DNA of 5,786 bases. It comes from Chloroflexota bacterium (lineage in GTDB: Bacteria; Chloroflexota; Limnocylindria; Limnocylindrales; CSP1-4). Under the pieces are notes generated by a model. That model ran no database searches. It was not told where the DNA came from and was given only the letters and a program-made list of their open reading frames with translations. The DNA lies in NCBI GenBank assembly GCA_021814735.1, contig JAKAHX010000126.1:1-5786 (forward strand), in the 5' to 3' direction. Within the stretch, counting starts at the first letter, position 1; every line of letters starts with the position of its first letter. The position numbers and the translations under genes are program-made. Of the stretch, positions 1 through 5,571 are shown piece by piece.

Positions 1-132
1 TTCCTGGAGTCCAACGACTATCCGATCGCGTCGGCCCTCTCGATCGTGCTGATGGTCGGGATCATCGTGGCCGTCATGGTCTACGCACGAATGCTGGGCA
101 CCGAGGACCTGAGCGGAGGTGCGATGCTGTGA
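1..132 (+). CDS. ABC transporter permease, PotB-like, C-terminal end (5' partial)
   Basis: An open frame runs in from the left window edge and stops with TGA at 130-132, giving the last 43 residues of a protein. The visible part starts FLESNDYPIASALS and continues into one hydrophobic segment (about residues 11-31, rich in Ile, Val, Leu and Met), then a short polar tail. This matches the end of a permease of the PotB (spermidine/putrescine) type, where the last membrane helix follows an 'NDYP.ASALS' stretch. The stop overlaps the start of the next permease gene by 4 bp (GTGA), typical of the two translationally coupled membrane subunits of one importer. The N-terminal part and the EAA loop that contacts the ATPase lie outside the window, so the assignment rests on the C-terminal motif and on the PotC-like neighbour. 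Confidence 0.8.
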   Translation, partial: FLESNDYPIASALSIVLMVGIIVAVMVYARMLGTEDLSGGAML

Positions 133-1010
133 CCGCCATCGCCCGGGACCTGGCGCCCGCCCGCCCCCGGCCGGGGGCCCGCCAGCGGGTCGCTGCGTGG
201 GTGGACCGCTGGGCGCTGCCCACCTACACGGTGGCCGCCGTCGCCTACCTGCTCATGCCGATCGCGGTGATGATCGCCTTCAGCTTCAACGAGCAGGTGG
301 GCAAGTTCAACTACCAGTGGCACGCGTTCTCGATCGCGGCCTGGCTGAACCCGTTCGGCCGGCCTGGCATGGAGTCCGCGATCATCACCAGCCTCCAGAT
401 CGCCTTCCTCTCGACGCTGGTCGCCACCGCGCTGGGCACCCTGATCGCGGTCTCGCTCACCCGCTACCAGTTCCCCGGTCGCTCCGCCACGAACCTCTTC
501 ATCTTCCTGCCCATGGCCACCCCCGAGATCGTGATGGGGGCGAGCCTCCTGACGCTCTTCGTCAACACCGCGCAGGCGCCCTTCGACGAGATCATCCCCA
601 AGGGGCTCCTCTTTCCGCTCGGCTTCAACACGATCCTGATCGCCCACATCATGTTCAACATCAGCTACGTGGTGGTCACCGTGAAGGCGCGCATGGCCGG
701 CTTCGACCGGCGCCTGGAGGAGGCTGCCATGGACCTTGGGGCGAACGAGTGGACGACCTTCTGGCGCGTCACGTTCCCGCTGATCTTCCCGGGAATCCTG
801 GCGGCGGCCCTGCTGGCCTTCTCGCTCTCCATCGACGATTTCGTGGTCACCAACTTCACCTCGGGCCTCACCAACACGTTCCCGATCTGGGTGTGGGGAT
901 CCATCCGGAACTCGCTCCCCGTCCAGATCAACGTCGTCGGCACCATGATCTTCGGCACGGCCGTCCTGCTGGTACTGGGATCCACGCTCCTCCAGCGCCG
1001 GGGCCACTAG
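129..1010 (+). CDS. potC: ABC transporter permease, PotC-like (spermidine/putrescine type)
   Basis: Inner-membrane permease subunit of a binding-protein-dependent importer, 293 aa (E. coli PotC is about 264; the excess is mostly a basic, Pro/Arg-rich N-terminus). Six hydrophobic segments are visible at about residues 33-53, 84-110, 120-147, 166-185, 216-236 and 264-287. The cytoplasmic EAA loop that docks on the ATPase is clear at residues 198-217 (EAAMDLGANEW, then W-R-V-T-F-P). The stretch SLSIDDFVVTNFTSG (232-246) is close to the PotC signature and is the best evidence for a polyamine-type transporter. The GTG start is supported by the GTGA overlap with the upstream stop and by a GGAGG at 115-119, nine bases before it. 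The substrate is inferred as putrescine, spermidine or a related amine; some PotC homologues move other small cationic or zwitterionic compounds. Confidence 0.9.
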   Translation: MTAIARDLAPARPRPGARQRVAAWVDRWALPTYTVAAVAYLLMPIAVMIAFSFNEQVGKFNYQWHAFSIAAWLNPFGRPGMESAIITSLQIAFLSTLVATALGTLIAVSLTRYQFPGRSATNLFIFLPMATPEIVMGASLLTLFVNTAQAPFDEIIPKGLLFPLGFNTILIAHIMFNISYVVVTVKARMAGFDRRLEEAAMDLGANEWTTFWRVTFPLIFPGILAAALLAFSLSIDDFVVTNFTSGLTNTFPIWVWGSIRNSLPVQINVVGTMIFGTAVLLVLGSTLLQRRGH

Positions 1011-1020
1011 GGACCAGCGC

Positions 1021-1857
1021 ATGGGCAGCCCCGAGGCGAGCGCCGCGCGACCGGCCACGGGCGGCTACCTGCGCATCGCCGAGGCGGCGGCCATGGTCGG
1101 GACCAGCCCGTCACGGCTCCGCCAGTGGGAGCGCGAGGGCCTGCTCCGCCCGTCCCGGGGACCCGGCGGCCAGCGCCGCTACGCGCCCCGGGACGTGGAT
1201 CTCGCCCGCGAGGTGGCGCGGCTGCGCGCCGAACGCCTGAACGCCCCGGCGATCCGTCGGCTGCTGGCCACGTCCGACGAGCTGCCCAGGGACGAGCACC
1301 CGCACCAGCCGCCGGCCGAGCGCATGGGACAACGGATCCGGGAGCTCCGGCTGCGGCGGGGTCTCACCCTGCACGAGGCCGCCGCGAGGACGGGCCTCTC
1401 GGCGAGCTTCATCTCGTCGTTCGAGCGCGGCCTCTCCGGCGCGTCGCTGGCCGCGTTGCACCGGTTGACGGCCGTCTGCGGCACCACGCTGGGCGAGCTG
1501 ACCCGGGAGGCCCCGCCCACCGCCGGGCGGGTGGTCCGGGCCGGGGAACGGCGCGTGGTCGAGCTGGGCGGGCCCGCCATCCGCATGGAGGACCTGTCGA
1601 ACGCGCCGACCGCCCTGGAGGGCCAGCTGTTCGTGCTCGCGGCCGGCGCCCGGAGCAACGGCTGGTACGCCCACCCCGGGGAGGAGCTCATGTTCGTGCT
1701 GGCCGGGCGCCTGGGCGTCTGGCTTGGCGACCAGGAGTACTACGAGCTCGCGGAGGGGGACTCGCTCACCTTCCCCTCGACGCTGTCGCACCGGTTCCGG
1801 GCGCTCGCCCCATCGGAGACGAGGCTCATCTGGGTCAACACGCCACCCACCTTCTGA
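1021..1857 (+). CDS. MerR-XRE-cupin fusion transcriptional regulator
   Basis: A 278-aa cytoplasmic regulator with three domains. Residues 16-82 are a MerR-type winged helix-turn-helix (YLRIAEAAAMVGTSPSRLRQW, then GLL.PSR...GQRRY...DV). A proline- and histidine-containing linker (about 84-100) leads to an XRE/Cro-type helix-turn-helix at 102-160 (GQRIRELRLRRGLTLHEAA...S.SFISSFERG, ending LGELT). Residues 200-275 form a cupin effector domain. It keeps H218, E222 and H257 of the usual metal site, but the first His of the HxH motif is Tyr (Y216). XRE-cupin proteins include PuuR, the putrescine-utilisation repressor of E. coli, which fits the PotC-like and GabT-like neighbours. The gene starts 10 bp after the permease stop with only a weak GGA upstream, so it is probably co-transcribed. 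The MerR match begins near residue 16, so an internal start such as ATG 1093 would destroy that domain. Ligand and operator are unknown. Confidence 0.88.
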   Translation: MGSPEASAARPATGGYLRIAEAAAMVGTSPSRLRQWEREGLLRPSRGPGGQRRYAPRDVDLAREVARLRAERLNAPAIRRLLATSDELPRDEHPHQPPAERMGQRIRELRLRRGLTLHEAAARTGLSASFISSFERGLSGASLAALHRLTAVCGTTLGELTREAPPTAGRVVRAGERRVVELGGPAIRMEDLSNAPTALEGQLFVLAAGARSNGWYAHPGEELMFVLAGRLGVWLGDQEYYELAEGDSLTFPSTLSHRFRALAPSETRLIWVNTPPTF

Positions 1858-1862
1858 GGAGG
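1856..1862 (+). promoter_or_regulatory. Shine-Dalgarno overlapping the regulator stop codon
   Basis: GAGGAGG begins inside the TGA stop (1855-1857) of the regulator and lies five bases before the GTG at 1868. It fixes the aminotransferase start at GTG 1868 rather than at upstream in-frame ATGs inside the regulator gene, and suggests translational coupling of the two genes. Confidence 0.8.
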
Positions 1863-1867
1863 CTATC

Positions 1868-3181
1868 GTGACCGAGGCAACCAGGATCGCCGCCACGCCG
1901 CTCGACCGCTCGGTGGTTCCCGCCGTCTGGTCGCGGTACACCGACCTGGTCGTGGACCGCGGCGAGGGGTCCTGGCTGATCACCATCGACGGCGAGCGGT
2001 ACCTGGACTACAGCTCGGGGATCGGCGTCACCAATACCGGGCACGCACATCCCCGCGTGGTGGCGGCGATCCAGGCCCAGGCCGCCAAGCTGCTGCACGG
2101 CCAGCAGAACATCGTGTACCACGAGCCGGGGCTGCGGCTGCACGAGCGGCTGCGGCACGTGCTGCCGGGTGACGACTGGCAGGCGTTCCTGGCCAACTCC
2201 GGGGCGGAGGCAGTGGAGGCGGCGGTGAAGCTGGCCCGGGCCGCCACCGGCCGGCCGGCGATCGTCGCGTTTCGCGGCGGCTTCCACGGGCGGACCGCGC
2301 AGGCGATGGCGCTCACCACCTCCCGGGTCACCGTGCGCGGTGACTTCGAGCCGCTGCCAGGCTCCGTGTACCACGCGCCATACCCGTACTGCTACCGGGC
2401 CGTCGGCGGCCCGCACGACCCGGCGGCGTGCACCTGCGACTGGGAGGCCCAGCTCGAGACGCTCTTCGCGCAGGTCGTGGCACCGTCCAAGGTGGCCGCC
2501 TTCATCGTGGAGCCGGTCCTGGGCGAGGGCGGCTACGTGGTGCCGCCGCGCGGCTTCCTGCCGCGGTTGCGCGAGATCGCCACGCGGCACGGGATCCTGC
2601 TGGTAGTGGACGAGGTCCAGACCGGCTTCGGACGGACGGGCCAGCTCTTCGCCGTGCGGCACGTGGACGTGGCGCCGGACATCATGATCGTGGCCAAGGG
2701 GATCGCGTCCGGGCTGCCGCTGGGCGGGATCGTGGCCCGCCGCGACCTGATCGGGCGCTGGGCGCCGGGAGCCCACGGCGGCACCTACGGCGGCAACGCG
2801 GTCGCCTGCGCCGCCGCCAACGCCACGCTCGACGTGATCGAGAGCCAGGGACTGGTCGAGAACGCGCGCGAGCGCGGCAGCCAGCTGCTGGAGGGACTCG
2901 GGGCGGTCCGGGGGCGGTTCCCCCGGCTCGGCGACCTGCGCGGGCTGGGCCTCATGGTGGGGCTCGAGTTCGTGCGCGCCGACGGCGACGATCCGCGCGC
3001 ACCCGACCCGGACCTGGCCAGGCGCGTCATCGCGGCGGCGCTGGAGCGCCACCTCATCGTGCTGTCAGCGGGAAGCTGGGGCCAGGTGGTGCGGCTCATC
3101 CCGCCGCTCGTGACCACCCCCCGGGAGATCGACCACGCGGTCGCGGTGCTCACCGAATCGATGGAGGTCGCCGGGGCGTAG
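1868..3181 (+). CDS. gabT: Class III PLP-dependent aminotransferase, GabT-like
   Basis: A 437-aa fold-type I, class III aminotransferase (E. coli GabT is 426). Such enzymes move a terminal amino group from GABA, putrescine, ornithine or a related omega-amine to 2-oxoglutarate or pyruvate. Visible landmarks: the N-terminal strand 'GSWLITIDGERYLDYSSGIGV'; NSGAEAVEAAVKLAR (110-124), which binds the cofactor phosphate; the GGFHGRT segment; EPVLGEGG; DEVQTGFGRTG, whose D248 contacts the pyridine nitrogen; and the Schiff-base lysine K277 in AKGIASGLPLGG. The D248-to-K277 spacing of 29 equals that of E. coli GabT. GGTYGGN supplies a further phosphate contact. The start is GTG 1868, set by the GAGGAGG at 1856-1862. 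Residues 172-192 carry three cysteines (C175, C188, C190) between Tyr/Pro-rich and Asp/Trp flanks. The transporter and PuuR-like regulator favour a polyamine or GABA substrate; GABA versus putrescine cannot be decided from sequence alone. Confidence 0.9.
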   Translation: MTEATRIAATPLDRSVVPAVWSRYTDLVVDRGEGSWLITIDGERYLDYSSGIGVTNTGHAHPRVVAAIQAQAAKLLHGQQNIVYHEPGLRLHERLRHVLPGDDWQAFLANSGAEAVEAAVKLARAATGRPAIVAFRGGFHGRTAQAMALTTSRVTVRGDFEPLPGSVYHAPYPYCYRAVGGPHDPAACTCDWEAQLETLFAQVVAPSKVAAFIVEPVLGEGGYVVPPRGFLPRLREIATRHGILLVVDEVQTGFGRTGQLFAVRHVDVAPDIMIVAKGIASGLPLGGIVARRDLIGRWAPGAHGGTYGGNAVACAAANATLDVIESQGLVENARERGSQLLEGLGAVRGRFPRLGDLRGLGLMVGLEFVRADGDDPRAPDPDLARRVIAAALERHLIVLSAGSWGQVVRLIPPLVTTPREIDHAVAVLTESMEVAGA

Positions 3182-3200
3182 GCCCGCGCGACCTCCGGGT

Positions 3201-3230
3201 TGCGGCGGGTGGGGAACCCCACCCGCCGCA
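3201..3230. terminator. Perfect 14-bp inverted repeat between convergent genes, likely bidirectional terminator
   Basis: Bases 3201-3214 (TGCGGCGGGTGGGG) are exactly complementary to 3217-3230, separated only by AA. The RNA hairpin would have about 12-14 GC-rich pairs with a tetraloop-like tip. It lies 19 bp after the aminotransferase stop and 22 bp after the aldolase stop on the other strand, so it can end transcripts from both sides. There is no T-run on either strand, so it is not a textbook intrinsic terminator; in high-GC bacteria such hairpins often act without a U-tract or protect the 3' end. Confidence 0.7.
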
Positions 3231-3252
3231 GGTGATGGCCTGGGGATCCTGA

Positions 3253-4665
3253 TCAGGCAGTAACGGCCTGGCGGAGCGCGTCGGGGAGCGGGCGGTGCCG
3301 CTCCGGGGCCTGGATGTAGCGGCCCAGCAGCCCGTGCGTGCCGTCGACGCGGAGCTCCTTGTAGAGCAGCTCGAGCTTCGCTGCCTGCGTGGCCAGGATC
3401 TCGTCCTTGGTCTCCAGCTCCCACAGGCGCCGCTTCAGCGGGCCGAGCGCCTTCTTGCGGGTCTTGTAGACGAACTGCTGCTCGGTCTCCCCGGGCGTGC
3501 GCTCTGCCTCGCAGTTGGCGTGCACCCAGACCTCGACCTCGTCGTGCAGCGCGCGGGGGGTGGCAGGGTGGTCGTACAGCGTGTTCTGGAAGCCCGTGGC
3601 CAGGTGGATCTCCGCGGTATCCACCTCCGGGAAGTGGTGGAAGAGCTCGTCCGGCAGGGTGGAGGCGCCGTGCTGGACCGCGCCCGCGAGCCCGTAGTCG
3701 CGGCAGACGGCCGAGAGCCGCCGGATCGTGTCGAAGTCGACCTTCACCTGCGCCACGCCACCACCCGGCAGCGGTACGCCGCCGTGGCTCGTCCCGGTCT
3801 GGATGCTCACCTTCGACAGCCCGGGCACGCCGCTCCCGGCGCGACGGTCCAGCTCGCGCCGGAAGCCGTCCAGGAACGCACGCAACTCGGGCTCCGTGGA
3901 GTTCTGCTTGCCGACCTCGCCGATCTCGCCGCCGATGCTGACGGTCAGCCCCTGGGGCTCGATCTCGCGGATCAGCGCCGCGAGCTCGGCCGCCCGCTCG
4001 TAGTTGGTGCGCTGCTGCTCATCGACCGTGGCGCGCGAGAGGTCCACCAGGGTGGAGCTGTCGATGTCGATGTTGCCGTAGCCCACCGCGATCGCGTCGC
4101 GGGTGGCCTTCCGCAGCGACTCGGTCACGCCCTCCGGGTCGGCGGCGTACTTCTTCGCGTTGAACTGGTAGTGATCCCCCTGGATGAAGACGGGGTCCGC
4201 CCACCCGGCGGCGATCGCGCCGGCCAGGCAGCTGGTGATGTACTCGCCGGGGCGCTGGAACGTGTACTCCTGCTCGCTGCGGGCGAGCTCCAGGATGAGG
4301 GGACCCACCCCGTGGCGCAGGGCCGTCTCGTACACGGTCCGAGCCATGTCGAAGACCTGGGTGCGCAGGTTCATGGCCGGGACGGTGAACCCGCCGACCT
4401 CCCCTCGCCCCCGCGCCATGTACAGCTCGTGGATGCTCGCCGAGCGAATCCCCAGCTCCTGCGCGGCCTCCCACACGATCCAGCGGGCGGCTTCCACGGT
4501 CGCCGGATCCTCGCTGAACGTCGCGCTCCAGGCGACGTCGCGGATCCCCCGGTCGCGGAAGGCGCGCTCGTCGTCGATGACGAGCCGCTCGCCGTCCACG
4601 TGGGCGGTGCCGCGCAGCAGCTCGAGGAGGGCCGCCGGGGAACCGGCGACGGTGGGCTGAGGCAT
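3253..4665 (-). CDS. Atypical class II (zinc) aldolase family protein
   Basis: A 470-aa cytoplasmic protein, longer than usual class II fructose-bisphosphate aldolases (about 280-360). The TIM-barrel landmarks appear in order when read against E. coli FbaA: GDHYQFNAKK (D164 catalytic, H165 metal) for its HTDHCAKK; NIDIDSS.L.DLS (199-209) for HMIDLS; GGEIGEVG (E247) for ELGCTGGEE; GTSHGG (H294) for GNVHGV; and QHGAST (H332) for FHGGSGS. All three metal-binding histidines and the catalytic Asp are therefore present. The next motif, NIDTD in normal enzymes, reads HLATG here (354-358), so the substrate may not be fructose 1,6-bisphosphate. About 90 residues precede the barrel and about 100 mostly helical, charged residues follow it. 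ATG 4663-4665 is preceded by GGAGGT (4671-4676 on the other strand) at five bases, so the start is secure. It is transcribed alone, convergent with the aminotransferase. A GatZ/KbaZ-like non-catalytic role is a less likely alternative because those lack this His set. Confidence 0.75.
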   Translation of the reverse strand: MPQPTVAGSPAALLELLRGTAHVDGERLVIDDERAFRDRGIRDVAWSATFSEDPATVEAARWIVWEAAQELGIRSASIHELYMARGRGEVGGFTVPAMNLRTQVFDMARTVYETALRHGVGPLILELARSEQEYTFQRPGEYITSCLAGAIAAGWADPVFIQGDHYQFNAKKYAADPEGVTESLRKATRDAIAVGYGNIDIDSSTLVDLSRATVDEQQRTNYERAAELAALIREIEPQGLTVSIGGEIGEVGKQNSTEPELRAFLDGFRRELDRRAGSGVPGLSKVSIQTGTSHGGVPLPGGGVAQVKVDFDTIRRLSAVCRDYGLAGAVQHGASTLPDELFHHFPEVDTAEIHLATGFQNTLYDHPATPRALHDEVEVWVHANCEAERTPGETEQQFVYKTRKKALGPLKRRLWELETKDEILATQAAKLELLYKELRVDGTHGLLGRYIQAPERHRPLPDALRQAVTA

Positions 4666-4670
4666 TGGTG

Positions 4671-4676
4671 ACCTCC
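4671..4676 (-). promoter_or_regulatory. Shine-Dalgarno of the aldolase-family gene
   Basis: On the minus strand this reads GGAGGT, five bases before the ATG at 4665-4663. It is a near-ideal site and decides the start codon. Confidence 0.8.
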
Positions 4677-4728
4677 GTTGGCGGGACGCCCGGGTTGACG
4701 ACGCGTGTCGCGTTCGTTGTCGGCGCGA

Positions 4729-4734
4729 ATCCTA
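4729..4734 (-). promoter_or_regulatory. Possible -10 element for the aldolase-family gene
   Basis: On the minus strand this reads TAGGAT, matching TATAAT at four positions including the key A2 and T6. It would place transcription start near 4722 and give a leader of about 57 bases. No good -35 hexamer is seen 16-18 bp upstream, where the sequence is GC-rich, so this is a weak call based on a local AT-rich match in the divergent intergenic region 4666-4821. Confidence 0.3.
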
Positions 4735-4770
4735 CCGCGCCCCCGGCCTCCAACGGTCGTGCCGAATTTC

Positions 4771-4783
4771 GTGCCTGAGGCAC
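4771..4783. repeat. Short inverted repeat in the divergent promoter region (operator candidate)
   Basis: GTGCCT-G-AGGCAC is a perfect 6-bp inverted repeat with one central base. It lies 38 bp before the lipoprotein start and about 105 bp before the aldolase start, where a regulator could affect either gene. Only one copy is seen, so an operator role is speculative. Confidence 0.3.
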
Positions 4784-4821
4784 TGGCGGCCGACCCGGGC
4801 GCGCCATTAGGGTGGAGGACG

Positions 4822-5496
4822 ATGGTCGGTCGCGGTCTCGCATCGCTGCTGCTGGTCGCGGGTCTCGCCGCGTGCGGCGGGGCGGTGCCCGGCATCGCAT
4901 CCCCCGTGTCCGGCGGGGCCCCGTCGGCGGTGCCCGTTTCCTCCCCGTCCGCGGCGTCGGTGGCCGCGACGCAGCCGGCGCCGGCCGCGCCTTCGGCGGC
5001 CTCGCCGGCGCCGCTGGTGTCGGCGGCACCACCGGGGTCGGAGATGCCGGCGACCACACCCGCAGCACCGGCGGCACTCGCCCGCGAGCCGATCCTGCTC
5101 TTCTTCTCGCACGGCGCGACGAGCGACGTCTGCGTGGCCGATCACCCGGTGGTGCGCTGGGTCCGCGAGCGGTCGATCCAGGCCATCGTGGCCGAGCTGG
5201 TCCGGGGCCCCACGGAGGACGAACTCGCCGCGGGCTACTCGAGCTGGTTCTCGCCCGCCACAGCGGGTGCGGTCCAACGCGCGGTCCTCGCCGGCGGGAT
5301 CGCGCGGGTCGACTTCCGGGACCTCGATCGCTTGATCCCGAACGCGTCCAGCTCGTGCGGCTCCAGCGTGCTGCTGAGCTCCCTCGACGCCACCCTGCGG
5401 CAGCTGCCGGAGGTGCGCGAGACCCGCTACTCGATCGGCGGCAGCGAGGCGCGCTTCTACGAGTGGCTGCAGCGATCGCCGCCCGGCTCGACGTGA
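4822..5496 (+). CDS. GerMN-domain lipoprotein
   Basis: A 224-aa exported protein. Residues 1-18 form a lipoprotein signal peptide: a basic Arg at 4, a hydrophobic core, and the lipobox LAAC with C18 as the lipidated residue. Residues 20-89 are a low-complexity Ala/Pro/Ser/Val linker, probably a flexible tether. Residues 90-215 fit the GerMN domain (first known from the spore proteins GerM and SpoIIIAG-like factors, but widespread in non-sporulating actinobacteria and Chloroflexota, for example LpqB): ILLFFS at its first strand, a helix with AIVAELVRGPTEDE, GYSSWFSP, a variable strand pair ending ARVDF, and DATLRQLPEVRETRYSIGG near the end. C104 and C179 could form a disulfide outside the membrane. 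I chose ATG 4822 because it opens the signal peptide and follows GGTGGAGG (4811-4818), although the spacing is short (3 bases from the last G); the in-frame upstream start at 4705 would bury the signal peptide. The exact role is unknown, probably envelope-associated. Confidence 0.8.
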   Translation: MVGRGLASLLLVAGLAACGGAVPGIASPVSGGAPSAVPVSSPSAASVAATQPAPAAPSAASPAPLVSAAPPGSEMPATTPAAPAALAREPILLFFSHGATSDVCVADHPVVRWVRERSIQAIVAELVRGPTEDELAAGYSSWFSPATAGAVQRAVLAGGIARVDFRDLDRLIPNASSSCGSSVLLSSLDATLRQLPEVRETRYSIGGSEARFYEWLQRSPPGST

Positions 5497-5497
5497 C

Positions 5498-5515
5498 GGC
5501 CGGCTCGTGCCGGCC
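5498..5515. terminator. Small GC-rich hairpin after the lipoprotein gene
   Basis: GGCCGGC (5498-5504) pairs perfectly with GCCGGCC (5509-5515) around a TCGT loop, starting one base after the lipoprotein stop. It has no T-run. It may act as a weak terminator between the convergent lipoprotein and VWA genes, but 7-bp GC repeats occur by chance in DNA of this composition. Confidence 0.35.
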
Positions 5516-5571
5516 CGCGGTCCGCGCGGCGGCTTGGTCCTGCGTCGACGGGCCTGCCCGGCGGTGGGCGC

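Noticed and set aside
119..1240. A 373-codon open frame on the plus strand
   Set aside because: It runs across the PotC-like gene and into the regulator in a different frame and gives a His/Arg/Pro-rich sequence without membrane segments or domains.
1724..1867. Upstream in-frame extension of the aminotransferase
   Set aside because: The extension lies inside the cupin coding region in another frame, has an Arg/Ser-rich sequence unlike the family, and the strong Shine-Dalgarno before GTG 1868 sets a better start.
3248..3257. Palindrome CCTGATCAGG over the aldolase stop codon
   Set aside because: A single 10-bp palindrome that includes the stop codon and last Ala codon region can arise by chance; no second copy or other signal supports a function.
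3295..4671. A 458-codon open frame antisense to the aldolase gene
   Set aside because: It is a mirror of the real gene: Leu/Val/Arg/Gly-rich, no recognisable motif, and the minus-strand frame has clear catalytic motifs and an ideal ribosome binding site.
4695..4700. TTGACG resembling a plus-strand -35 element for the lipoprotein gene
   Set aside because: No acceptable -10 hexamer follows at 16-18 bp (the sequence there is TTGTCG-like), so a promoter is not supported.
4705..4821. Upstream in-frame extension of the lipoprotein to 4705
   Set aside because: It would place 39 residues ahead of the signal peptide and lipobox. The ATG at 4822 directly opens the signal peptide and has GGTGGAGG before it.
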